Origin: a virus
Strand: one strand, 5' to 3'
Virus record (IMG/VR): IMGVR_UViG_3300033553_000338
Coordinates: 1-64,000 of that record
Length of the DNA: 64,000 nt
Position 1 is the first letter of the stretch; each line of letters starts with the position of its first letter. The position numbers were made by a program, and so were the translations under genes. A model generated the notes under the pieces. That model was not told where the DNA came from. It ran no database searches and saw only the letters and a list, made by a program, of their open reading frames with translations. Positions 35,955-45,200 of the stretch are shown here, in pieces.

Positions 35955-38900
35955 TTAACGCTTAAAGTAGCTTCGTAAAAGAATCTCGTTGGACTTCTTC
36001 ACCAGCTCCGTAGCTTTCCGGAACTCCCGGTGAGAACGAATCTGATCCCGCTTAAGCTCTTTGGCCCGGTCAGCAGACTCTTTCATCTCTGCAATCTTTA
36101 TCCTGGCCTCCGCTTTGATCTTTTCCTTCTGGATAGATCCACCCTTTTTAAATAATGAGTTACCAGCTGACAACATCGCATTACGTTTTCGTACATTAAG
36201 TGTACTTGTTTGGGCCTTCTCAAGCCCAATATCGTAGGCATCGTTGGCCAAATCAAAAGCTGTTTGCGCAGCTGACTCTTGATTAATAAGGTTCTTATCA
36301 GTAGGGTTCATGGCTAAAGCGTTTCTTAACGCCTGTAAGGTATTCTGAGCCATAATAGTCTCTTTCTTTAAACCGGAGATCTCCCTGTTACTTATAGCGA
36401 CCTTTTCCTGCATATCCATATAGCTGGCTGTAGCCTTTCTATTGGAAACAGTACTCAAGGTATCCGCAGCAAACTGGGCCATACGATTTTGCTCCAGTAC
36501 CTCTGCACGGGTATCCGCAGCTTCATCCGCAGCTTTGTTTGCGTAATCCGCAGCCAGGAAATTGTTCTGGTTGCTAAAATCGATCTCCTTATTCTTGATA
36601 GCAGCGGTACTAGCCTCCCGTTCAGAAGCAAGCTTGAAATCAGCCATAGTCGCATGGCTTCCTCTGATCAGATCGGATACTGCCTTCGCTTTACCTACAG
36701 AAGCCCCCACATCGTCCGGATTGGAATTTGTAGGGGAATAGTTGATGCTGTCCACTAAATGCTGCTCAGCCATCCGCTGTGCCTCTGTAGTGATTCCAGT
36801 GTTCACTGTCGGAACCGCAATGTTGGCCATGGCTGCAACCTCTTTCTTCACCGGATTGCTTCGGGTCGGTTTGGAACCTGCGTAATTGACGATTGCTTTA
36901 AGATCCACATTACCCAGCAGCTTTTCCATACCGGACATTGGGGGTTCTACCTTAACATCCCCCTCTCCCGTCTGAGATGCTTTCTTACCCCCCTGGATTG
37001 TTGGCAAGGTAGTTGCAGCATTTACTGCCTTATTCAAGGCATTCCCTGAATTACCATCACCACTTAAAATACCGGTAATGGAGGATGTCAAACCATTTTC
37101 ACTTCCAACACCTTCAAGTAATGAGCCAGGATCAAATGAGGATGTAAAAGGGATATTTTTCCCGGCATCCAGCAAACTCGCTATACCAGCACGATTCCCT
37201 AAAGCCTTTTCTGCTACCGCTTCTCCAGCTCCTGATTTCCCCACACCTTTTATGATATCCAGCATCTTAGCCCCAAACCAATATTTAGGCTTATCCTCCA
37301 GCTCATTCAAAATCGCATAGGGTTTATCTCCCTTACGGTAAGCTCTCTGGAGCATGTTACGGACACCAAATTTACGATCTTCATCTTCCTTGGTTCCCCG
37401 GGTGCCTACAAAAGCATCAGAGTGTTCAGCATCATAGGATGTAATCCGCTGTTTAAGTTTATTGATGTCAGGGTATCCTTGAGCTACCAGCTCCTGTATC
37501 TCACTGTCCTCAAGATAGAACTCTCCGTGTTCCCCGTAAATATCCTTTGCATAATCTCCTAGATTACTGTGGCTGAACTCCGGAATCTCCCCATACTTTT
37601 TCATGATGCCCATCACCGGAATCTTGCCCTGGTACTTGTTGGCCAACGCCTTTGTGTATAAGGCCTGAGCTTTGTAGAACTCATCGAAGTAATCCTGGTC
37701 ATCAGTGTCCAAGGATCCACCGGACTTATGGCTTCTTTGTCCCCCAAAGGATGACTGCAGTATGCCTGGGTTTGTTCTCGTACCCTTAAATCCCCCATAA
37801 GCTCCCTGAGGCCTGTCTGAAGGGATGAATGGGTTGATGGGATTACCCTCTTCGTTTACAGAACTAACCTTACTTCTTTCCCAATTAGCCCCGTCTTGAC
37901 TAGAGTAAGAATCCCTACCTTGATTAAGAATGTATCTTCTGGTTTTAGGATCAAAGAATACTTCAGGGTTTTCTACATTTTCGGGAATGCTGACTTTGTT
38001 TTTCAGGATATCAGAACTGGTAAGTGTGTAACTCTTATTCCCTTCCGGTACATGCCGTTTAATTCCCGAGTAAGTGCGCTCCCCCCTGTCAAGTACTTCC
38101 AATGAGGAATTTTTCAAAAACTCATGCAAGTTACCTTTAGAGTTTGCTCCATTAAGTGCCCTATTCAGGTAATCACTTTCGGTGGTATCCTCAAAATCTC
38201 GCAGTATTGGGTTATACTTTTTTATCAATGTTTTGCTACCGACATTGTTGTACATGTAATACTTTCCTGCCGTCTTATCAAATAACAATGTACCTGGGGA
38301 GTTTTCACCAAATTGAGGTCTGTACTTGTCCCCCTTAGTGACCGGCTTAGCTGCAAAGAAATCCAAAACTTCATTGTCTTTAAATTCTTCCTCACTAAAC
38401 CCAGGGAAACGGGTATATAAATGTGAATCATCAAACTCGGATACGATATCTTTTCGTTGAGGGTTGCTTAAAACCTGGACTCCTGGCTCATGAGTTTCCC
38501 CCGCACTAACTGGATTACTCATAACTACAGCCTGTGCATCAGGGATTGCTCCTCCAGCAACCACAGCATTTTGAGCCTGACCCTCTGCATTAGGAATTCC
38601 CTGCTCCGGAGATGCAGCTTCAGCAACAACCTCAGCAGCCACAGAACCTCCACCATCAGTACCGGCACTTAAACTTGCATCAGCTGGAGCAGTCACAAGT
38701 GGAGTACCAGTTGCAAGTGGGGCACCTGAAGCATCTACAGCTCCCGGGACAACTGCAGCAACCTGAGGAATGTACTCTTTACCTTTGTACTCAACCATCT
38801 CTGTGGGCTGCTCATGTTGCAGATAATCTCCCGATACCAGGTAGTTGAGAACCTTATCGTACTTGGTACCCTTCAACCCTAAGTCACCTTTACCCTTAAA

Positions 38901-39896
38901 CAGCTTTCGCTGGTCACGGGTGTCCACACCGGAGAAACGATTCAAACGAAGACTGGGATCTTCCCACTGCCAGTTGATGTTATCTCCTTTCAGGTTGACT
39001 TTAATTTTGTTGGAATCTCCAAGGTTTTCCCGAATCTTCAAAATACTCTCCCGCATGTCCTTATTTTCAGGAGCATCTCCAAGATCCTGTAACGCCTTAT
39101 CAAAATCAAACGTAGCACGGCTACTCGAAAATCCCTCATCGTAGATCCTTTTGATCTCTGCCGGCTTATACGCACGTTCGTAGTATTTTCCGTTTTCCTC
39201 AATGTACTTGGAAAGATCCTCTGTACTGGCAACTGCTTCAAGTTTTGCAGCAGTTTGTTCAGGTATTGTCTGGCCTCTTTGGCTTGCTCTAAGAGTAATG
39301 TCAGGCTTATTGTGTACGTAAGTTCCTGGAACATAAGCTCTGTTTGACTTTACCTCGTCAAGTACAGTTGCCATTTCATCAAAATGGGTAAGGATATGCT
39401 GACCGGGATAGTGGGCAGTCCCGTCTGCCTTTGAGATTGATGGCCATATACGTCCCAATTTGAGGGTGAATTCTTCATTGGAACGCTCATCTTTCATCCA
39501 CTTGTCCACCCCTGCATCCCCTAGTAGACTTAGTGCAAGACGTTCCTGAACCCGGGCATCAAAGACCGTATTCTCATTAATCTCACCTTTAAGATTTGTA
39601 AGTAAGCCTAATAGGGTTTCTTTCATGAATTGGTACTTCCCTACTGCGGTTGTACCGGCATTAGGGTCATCAGCCGAAAAACCAGCACTTTGTACCCTTA
39701 GCCTATCCTGATACTCCATTACTTCCCCAATAGTCATCTGGGTTAATGGCTTATTTGGCTTAAGACTTTTTGGTCCCACACCATAGCCAAATGGTGCATC
39801 GTATGGAGAATCTAATCCATTTTCTTTCCAGGCACTTGTTTCCCTGGAAATCAAATCCAGCACAGGCCTTATTTTTAAATATTCTGCTTCAGTCAT
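35955..39896 (-). CDS. Virion protein with an N-terminal lambda-endolysin-like (GH104) muramidase domain (1313 aa)
   Basis: Residues 1-190 follow the order of the lambda R transglycosylase: DLISRETSAW with E19 as catalytic acid, FGYGVG, TTAVGKYQFMKETL, FDARVQERLALSLL, LGRIWPSI and HYPGQH. It should cut glycan strands of peptidoglycan during DNA entry. A Pro/Ala/Gly-rich low-complexity linker follows (~395-470), then beta-rich segments repeating a FDK/FDPKTRRYILN style. The C-terminal ~300 residues are helical coiled coil (ANDAYDIGLEKAQ, KIKAEARIKIAEMKES) and include FKKGGSIQK. No endolysin sits next to it, and its place among giant virion proteins fits a particle-borne enzyme, not a lysis gene. 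A terminator follows it and another precedes it. The possible promoter between is degenerate. Confidence 0.78.
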   Translation of the reverse strand: MTEAEYLKIRPVLDLISRETSAWKENGLDSPYDAPFGYGVGPKSLKPNKPLTQMTIGEVMEYQDRLRVQSAGFSADDPNAGTTAVGKYQFMKETLLGLLTNLKGEINENTVFDARVQERLALSLLGDAGVDKWMKDERSNEEFTLKLGRIWPSISKADGTAHYPGQHILTHFDEMATVLDEVKSNRAYVPGTYVHNKPDITLRASQRGQTIPEQTAAKLEAVASTEDLSKYIEENGKYYERAYKPAEIKRIYDEGFSSSRATFDFDKALQDLGDAPENKDMRESILKIRENLGDSNKIKVNLKGDNINWQWEDPSLRLNRFSGVDTRDQRKLFKGKGDLGLKGTKYDKVLNYLVSGDYLQHEQPTEMVEYKGKEYIPQVAAVVPGAVDASGAPLATGTPLVTAPADASLSAGTDGGGSVAAEVVAEAASPEQGIPNAEGQAQNAVVAGGAIPDAQAVVMSNPVSAGETHEPGVQVLSNPQRKDIVSEFDDSHLYTRFPGFSEEEFKDNEVLDFFAAKPVTKGDKYRPQFGENSPGTLLFDKTAGKYYMYNNVGSKTLIKKYNPILRDFEDTTESDYLNRALNGANSKGNLHEFLKNSSLEVLDRGERTYSGIKRHVPEGNKSYTLTSSDILKNKVSIPENVENPEVFFDPKTRRYILNQGRDSYSSQDGANWERSKVSSVNEEGNPINPFIPSDRPQGAYGGFKGTRTNPGILQSSFGGQRSHKSGGSLDTDDQDYFDEFYKAQALYTKALANKYQGKIPVMGIMKKYGEIPEFSHSNLGDYAKDIYGEHGEFYLEDSEIQELVAQGYPDINKLKQRITSYDAEHSDAFVGTRGTKEDEDRKFGVRNMLQRAYRKGDKPYAILNELEDKPKYWFGAKMLDIIKGVGKSGAGEAVAEKALGNRAGIASLLDAGKNIPFTSSFDPGSLLEGVGSENGLTSSITGILSGDGNSGNALNKAVNAATTLPTIQGGKKASQTGEGDVKVEPPMSGMEKLLGNVDLKAIVNYAGSKPTRSNPVKKEVAAMANIAVPTVNTGITTEAQRMAEQHLVDSINYSPTNSNPDDVGASVGKAKAVSDLIRGSHATMADFKLASEREASTAAIKNKEIDFSNQNNFLAADYANKAADEAADTRAEVLEQNRMAQFAADTLSTVSNRKATASYMDMQEKVAISNREISGLKKETIMAQNTLQALRNALAMNPTDKNLINQESAAQTAFDLANDAYDIGLEKAQTSTLNVRKRNAMLSAGNSLFKKGGSIQKEKIKAEARIKIAEMKESADRAKELKRDQIRSHREFRKATELVKKSNEILLRSYFKR

Positions 39897-39910
39897 AAAG
39901 TATAGAAATT

Positions 39911-39934
39911 AAAAAAGGAGGGAATACTCCCTCC
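39911..39934 (-). terminator. Rho-independent terminator before the muramidase gene
   Basis: On the minus strand GGAGGGA pairs with TCCCTCC around a four-base loop and is followed by TTTTTT. The sequence after it (TTTCTATACTT) is at the position where other terminators are joined by the late promoter motif and could be a degenerate copy. Confidence 0.85.
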
Positions 39935-39962
39935 CTTCATGTTTTTTGATGCACCTCGGAAA

Positions 39963-40253
39963 TTACAATTTGATTTTAGGAACCTTCATTCCATAACGAC
40001 CCATCGGTGGAGCCATTTGTTCTGCAGGTGCAGGACCTTCAGGGGCAGGGCCTCCTGGTGCTGGTCCTTCAGGAGCCATTCCCATCTGTGCTGCCAAAGC
40101 ATTACAGAATTCCAGAGCCATCTGAGGATCTTGGGTTTCGACTACTTGCATAAGCATCTGATCGATACCATCTCCTGCGGGTGCTCCTTCGGGACCTGGT
40201 GCCGGCATACCGCCACCTTCCTGAAACATTTGTAAGTAATTTTTTTTCTTCAT
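39963..40253 (-). CDS. Small Pro/Ala/Gly-rich protein (96 aa) with a FQEGG motif
   Basis: Begins MKKKNYLQMFQEGG and ends in a basic KVPKIKL. The middle has a short predicted helix (MLMQVVETQDPQMALEFCNAL) and two low-complexity blocks with repeats of the type APEGPAP. The composition suggests an unstructured linker or virion-associated protein. It has its own promoter motif 40 nt upstream and a terminator after it, so it is a single-gene unit. No family recognised. Confidence 0.6.
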   Translation of the reverse strand: MKKKNYLQMFQEGGGMPAPGPEGAPAGDGIDQMLMQVVETQDPQMALEFCNALAAQMGMAPEGPAPGGPAPEGPAPAEQMAPPMGRYGMKVPKIKL

Positions 40254-40293
40254 CTCTTGAATATTTTAGTTCGAACTTTTATTCGTTAAGAAG

Positions 40294-40304
40294 TAATATA
40301 CGAA
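40294..40304 (-). promoter_or_regulatory. Late promoter motif TTCGTATATTA
   Basis: An exact copy on the minus strand, 4 nt beyond the stop of the DUF192 gene and 40 nt before the ATG of the Pro/Ala/Gly-rich gene. Confidence 0.6.
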
Positions 40305-40308
40305 TTTA

Positions 40309-40935
40309 TTAGGAGTTTTGCAATTCGTAGGTTTCCTTTGTTTTACCCTTCACGTAGTCCTGACCACGGGAATCCTGAGCCACAATTTCTTTTAATGTCA
40401 TCCTGGCCAGTCTGCGTAATTCGGAGTCAGTCTCTGCGTTGAGGGCCAGGTTCACAATCTTACGGGTAGATTTCCGGGAAAAGATCCTCTCCCCTCCCTT
40501 GATGGTCATCTGCACTTCCCCGTCTTCATCCAGTACAAAGGCTCTTCCTTCCTGATCGCCGGCAGTACGAACTTCCTTTGGAATCGTGTCCAGGATATCT
40601 CCAACCTCGATCCCTACCTCTTTAGCCATACCCTCCTGGAGCTCCAGTGCATAGGCGATATCATCTCCTGAACCCAGCAAATCCTCATCATCTGGATCCC
40701 CGGTTTCAATATACAGCACTTCCAGATCCTCGGACAGAAAAATAATGTCCAGTGGAAATTTAGTATCCTTCATCCAGATCCGGTTGTCCCGGATAACCGG
40801 GAAGACGATCAACATACATTCATCATCTTCAGGGATATCCTCAACCCCAGAGTATCCTTTTTTCCGGTCCTCCTCTGCAACTGCGACAGAGCAACGGAAT
40901 TCCTGGTCCTTCAGCTTAAGATTAATTTTCTTCAT
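40309..40935 (-). CDS. DUF192-family protein with a C-terminal extension (208 aa)
   Basis: Residues ~1-120 match the DUF192 fold: VAVAEEDRKKGYSGVEDIPEDD, NRIWMKDTKFPLDIIFL, then LEVLYIETG, YALELQEGMAKEVGIEVGD. DUF192 proteins are small beta-barrel-like proteins found in bacteria and some phages, and their function is not established. About 90 extra residues at the C-terminus (RAFVLDEDGEVQMTI, GGERIFSRKSTRKIVNLAL) are not part of the known domain. It overlaps the upstream gene by 14 nt, so it is made with the cysteine-cluster protein. The setting among virion genes suggests a particle or assembly role. This is an inference. Confidence 0.78.
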   Translation of the reverse strand: MKKINLKLKDQEFRCSVAVAEEDRKKGYSGVEDIPEDDECMLIVFPVIRDNRIWMKDTKFPLDIIFLSEDLEVLYIETGDPDDEDLLGSGDDIAYALELQEGMAKEVGIEVGDILDTIPKEVRTAGDQEGRAFVLDEDGEVQMTIKGGERIFSRKSTRKIVNLALNAETDSELRRLARMTLKEIVAQDSRGQDYVKGKTKETYELQNS

Positions 40936-42187
40936 CGGTAATCATTTTTTCAGTAAAGTCAATAGTGTTGTTGCGGACCTCATCGCGAAGACGTTTGCCC
41001 ACCTCCAGTAATTCATCTTTGGTGATGTCTCCGGACTCCAGTTTCTTTGCATATTTCTCCAGGAACAAGGTAACATCAATTGTGAAGATGATTTCCTCTC
41101 GCTCGATCTCCGCTATCTTCTTTAAGGATCCACCTTCTTCCCTCACAACCACCGGCAGACCTTTGTCCCCCAGGTTATTTTTATGGGCATGAAGTACCCC
41201 TTTGGGGATCACGTTCATACTACCTCCATCACGGAACTTGTCGATACCCATATTTTCCAGATCAAGGGCTTCAAAATCTGATGGGGCATCCCCTTCAGGA
41301 AATGTGAAGATCTCTCCCTGCTTGTTTTTGTACGGAAGGTAGCCTTCCTCAATATTTTCATAAATGCTGTCAACAAAAGTAGGATGCTTAGAGGTCTTAA
41401 GCATTCGTCCCGTCTTGGGATCGCGTGAAGGGAGATGATATAGCCCATCCTTTTCCTGATACTCTGGTTCCATACCTAGTTCATAGGCCGACTCAAAGTC
41501 ATACAGGTTCGGATCTTCACCTTTCAGGTTATCTGGGAGTGACTCTTTCCACTTATCAAAGGATACTCCTAAAATTCCACCTTCCTGGTAGCTTGCGGTA
41601 AACTTCTTCTTTTTCTCTTTGGGGATATCCCCACCTTCTTCGAGTTTACAACCGCAGCCACACTTTCCACCCTTAAGTAATTTGCATCCGCATCCACAGT
41701 CCCCGAACTCCTCAGAATCATCCTCCCCCTCAACCTTTGTAGTGATCCTTTTACTGGCAACATCGATGCTGATCTTAAGAATCAAATCCTGCAGATCCTC
41801 ATCCAGGTTCTCATGCTTCGCGATATCACCACCGGTCATCAGCAGCTTACCACCGGTACGGTTGAGCATCAGGTTATTAAAATACCCTGTACCCGCTGCA
41901 TTGGCGTTAGCCAGTGAAGCCCCATCCTGATTAAGCATGGAAAGATCCGCAGAGTATTTCTTCTGATCTGCCAGTGCTTTAGCATCTAGCTCATCTCGTT
42001 GTTTGCGGGTTTTGACTAGCCCAAGAACGGTCCCAAGAACAGCCCCCGCAGCAGCACCATAAGGGCCAAATTGAGATCCCATCGATGCTAAGCTGGAAGC
42101 ACTTCCCATAACATTAGATGCCCCGGTACCTTCTGGCAGGGATACGCTTTCAGGCACAGGAGGTGCCCCAAGATTTACCTTTATCAT
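40922..42187 (-). CDS. Protein with a glycine-zipper helix and two CGCGC clusters (421 aa)
   Basis: Residues ~25-60 are a Gly/Ala/Ser-rich hydrophobic stretch (ASSLASMGSQFGPYGAAAGA, VLGTVLGLV) that could be a membrane helix. C164, C166, C168, C176, C178 and C180 form two CGCGC clusters seven residues apart. They could bind metal or form disulfides. Double-glycine motifs recur through the protein: TGGK, TGGD, KGGK, EEGGD, QEGGI, RDGGSM and EEGGSL. The C-terminal part is an acidic/helical domain. It has its own promoter motif 17 nt upstream and is co-transcribed with the DUF192 gene. Probably a virion protein. No family is recognised. Confidence 0.62.
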   Translation of the reverse strand: MIKVNLGAPPVPESVSLPEGTGASNVMGSASSLASMGSQFGPYGAAAGAVLGTVLGLVKTRKQRDELDAKALADQKKYSADLSMLNQDGASLANANAAGTGYFNNLMLNRTGGKLLMTGGDIAKHENLDEDLQDLILKISIDVASKRITTKVEGEDDSEEFGDCGCGCKLLKGGKCGCGCKLEEGGDIPKEKKKKFTASYQEGGILGVSFDKWKESLPDNLKGEDPNLYDFESAYELGMEPEYQEKDGLYHLPSRDPKTGRMLKTSKHPTFVDSIYENIEEGYLPYKNKQGEIFTFPEGDAPSDFEALDLENMGIDKFRDGGSMNVIPKGVLHAHKNNLGDKGLPVVVREEGGSLKKIAEIEREEIIFTIDVTLFLEKYAKKLESGDITKDELLEVGKRLRDEVRNNTIDFTEKMITDEEN

Positions 42188-42204
42188 AGTTTAACTGTTT
42201 ATTA

Positions 42205-42215
42205 TAAGATACGAA
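42205..42215 (-). promoter_or_regulatory. Late promoter motif TTCGTATCTTA
   Basis: A one-base variant of the motif, 17 nt upstream of the ATG at 42187 and between the muzzle gene and the cysteine-cluster gene. Confidence 0.55.
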
Positions 42216-42232
42216 TAATCAGCGAGATTCCA

Positions 42233-45200
42233 TTACGCTGAGAATGTTGTAACAATACCGTACACTTTAACTTCTTCCCCACTCTCGTACCGGATACTCA
42301 CCTTAATTGCGGAGTCCTGAAAGTGACGGAACTTCATCCTGCTCCAGGCATCCTGAGAAATAAACATCGGTTGAAGGCCTTTGCTCATGACAATCTCCAG
42401 TTTACCGGGAGAGTAGAAAGCATTGGCCCGGGAGATCGGATTGAATCTGCGGTCACGAACTTCCTGACGGAAAAACATGGCAGGGTACGTCACCGAACGA
42501 TCACCAAGAACTCCAAAATGGTTGAAGTATCCGGCCTCAGCCTCCTCCCATGATCCATATTTGCGGGTATCCGGAGCACTCATGACGTGATTGAGTAGTG
42601 GGTTATCCCCACTTAACACGTACATGATGTTGCTTGGAGTCGCATGGTTGCTGATCAGTGTCAGCATTTCAAAATTCTTTAGCATCGTAGGATTCTGCGC
42701 GATGGCCAGGGTAAACTCGACAACCGGGTCTTTCCCGTAAAAAGAACCAAACATCGGGATGGCAGGATTAAATCCTTCATGTTTCCAGATCAGTCTGCGA
42801 AGACTGTCCCCGGGTGCATAAAGTGATGAATTTACCCTCAATATCTCGGAGGAGCCCCCTGCGATAATTCCTGTCTCAATATCCTGAATAAATTTCAGCG
42901 TAGTGGAAGGAAGTTCAGCTGTATCCTGTTTATTCGCGATACTATACATTGTACCATTATGGTTGAACATGAACTCCGGTGCCACACTCCATCTGGTTAC
43001 CCAGATGTCCAGATCCTCGTTGTAGATGATAGTCACACAGTTGTTGATCTTGGAGTTAAAACCTGGTGCAATCTTCGCATAGATTTCAAGAAAAAGCTCC
43101 ACATACCGGATCCGATCCTCTCTCCGAAGATGGTTCATGGAATGATCCTCTCCATACCATCCCTCTTCGGCCCAGTGATACAGAAGATCCTTGGATTTAA
43201 CAAGGTCACCACCTGAGGTGGCCAGCCCTGCATTGTGCAGATTCTTCAAAAAGAAGTAAACATCGGGCTGCATCAGGGTATCGAAATTGGGATGCTGTGA
43301 ATCCTTGTCGTAAATCGTGAAAACCATTTCCCTTTTAGAGGAATCATAGAAAGAAGCAATGTAACGCTCCCCGGGGATTTCCGATTTACCTTTCATCTCG
43401 TACAGGAATCCTTTCAATAAAACTTCAATCCGATTATCCGAGATGATCTCAAACATGCTACCATCCGTTCTCCAGATTTTACCATGGTCCGCATCGATAC
43501 CGTACACGAAACGATCTGATTTCTCCACTGATCTGGGAAACTTACTCCCAAACTTCGCTGACAGCGGAGAAGGTTTTTCAGAAAGCACATTGGAAGACTT
43601 GGTGTACACCGGATTGTTTGGATCCCCGTTGACCAGTTCGCGATCATTCACCCCTACCAGGTACGTTCCCTTGGAGTGGACCACAATCAGGTTATTACGG
43701 TATTCAATCATCCGGTTGATTTCCCCCATCTCTGAGCCATACGTTTTGCTTGCAGCCAGATCGAAGTCACGATAGGCATTGTAAAAGGAATTCCGTGACA
43801 TGGTACCAGAGAAAGCTACAGTGTTTGCACCTTTCTTCGCGTAGAACGGAGCACTTCCGCTCACTGCGTAATACTTCCTTCCCTGAAAGTTATCCTTGAA
43901 TCCCTGGTTAAACGCTGTAGTCTCTTCCTGCTTGGCACCATTCGATATTCTCAACACACTGTCCGAAGCACCGGCTAATGGAAGAAACGTTCTGGGACCA
44001 CCATAAGAGGCTGATTCCGCTTCATCCTTAATCTCGTTATGACGGGCGTAGTTGAGGTAATTGGAGGCATGGGTAGCCATAATACTCATGGAAGCCGCAG
44101 CTGCGCGGTAACTGTTCGGTTCGGTAGTTCCCTGACCTAAACCGGTAAATTGAGGACTATTGGATGAAGGGGAACCGGAGATGGCCGGCAATGACCTTGC
44201 AACATTGTGTACCGTAGTGGTGATAAAACAGTCCCCACGGGTACCAAAGGCAACCGACACCCGCTTGTTGATGAAATCTTTCAACTTCATCTTCGGAGTG
44301 ATGGCAATATGCTGGTCATTGTTGTTGGATCCATAGATCACCTGCAGGGTTTCCTGTGAGATTGGTCCGGCAATGTCCGGATACAAGTCATAGAAACCAG
44401 TCTTTAATTCTTCTTTAGCTGAACACCCCACATACGGGGTATAAGCACCAGTCAGATAGGTCAGCACTTGCTGTCCTTCCTCGTTGGTAATGATCCGGCC
44501 AAGAGATCTGAATGGAATCAGACTTGAAAATCCTCCCGGGCTACGGGTATTCTGTCCGTATGCGCGAAAGTCAGGAACTACCTTGATAGCAGTCTTGGTA
44601 TTCTCCGTCATTAGCTTGGAAGGTTTCAAGGCTTGCAGGATATGCTCATCCCTGGTTTCAAATCCAAGGCTACTCACATCCTCAACATCCGAAAGATACC
44701 TAAGAATGTTACGGGTAGAGGTAAACCTTGAGTAGGAGCTCGTATCAATTGAACTGACCAGACTCATCCCAAAGGGCTTACCGTTAAAGTCAGCAGCTGC
44801 CTGAGCAAAGTTTCCAAAAATATCACCAGACTTCAGCCAATACTTGTACACCGGGACCTTATCGACAAACTCATTGTATTGGTAGTTGTCCTCATAAGAT
44901 TCCGAAGCACTCTTATCGGAAACCATGCTTGCGATAAAGGCACCGGCATGGTTATATTCTTTGATTCCCCAGTTCATGTCATCCCCTGACAAGGAAACAC
45001 AATGCTCATAGGCCATGATACCCAGTCCTGTAAACAGGGAAGGTACACAGGCTTTGAAAGAGTTCACGGAGTTGTTCACCGTTGGGATGTATTTCGTGGG
45101 ATCCTCATCCCTGATCACTGTCTTATCAGTCAAGGTACTGTGTACCGGCCCAAGGAAAGCTTGCATCAAAATGTCAGGCCTTCTTTTTGAACGGGTAAAG

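Noticed and set aside
38600-38800. Low-complexity plus-strand open frames opposite the linker of the muramidase protein
   Set aside because: They are shadows of the Pro/Ala/Gly-rich linker region in the real minus-strand gene.
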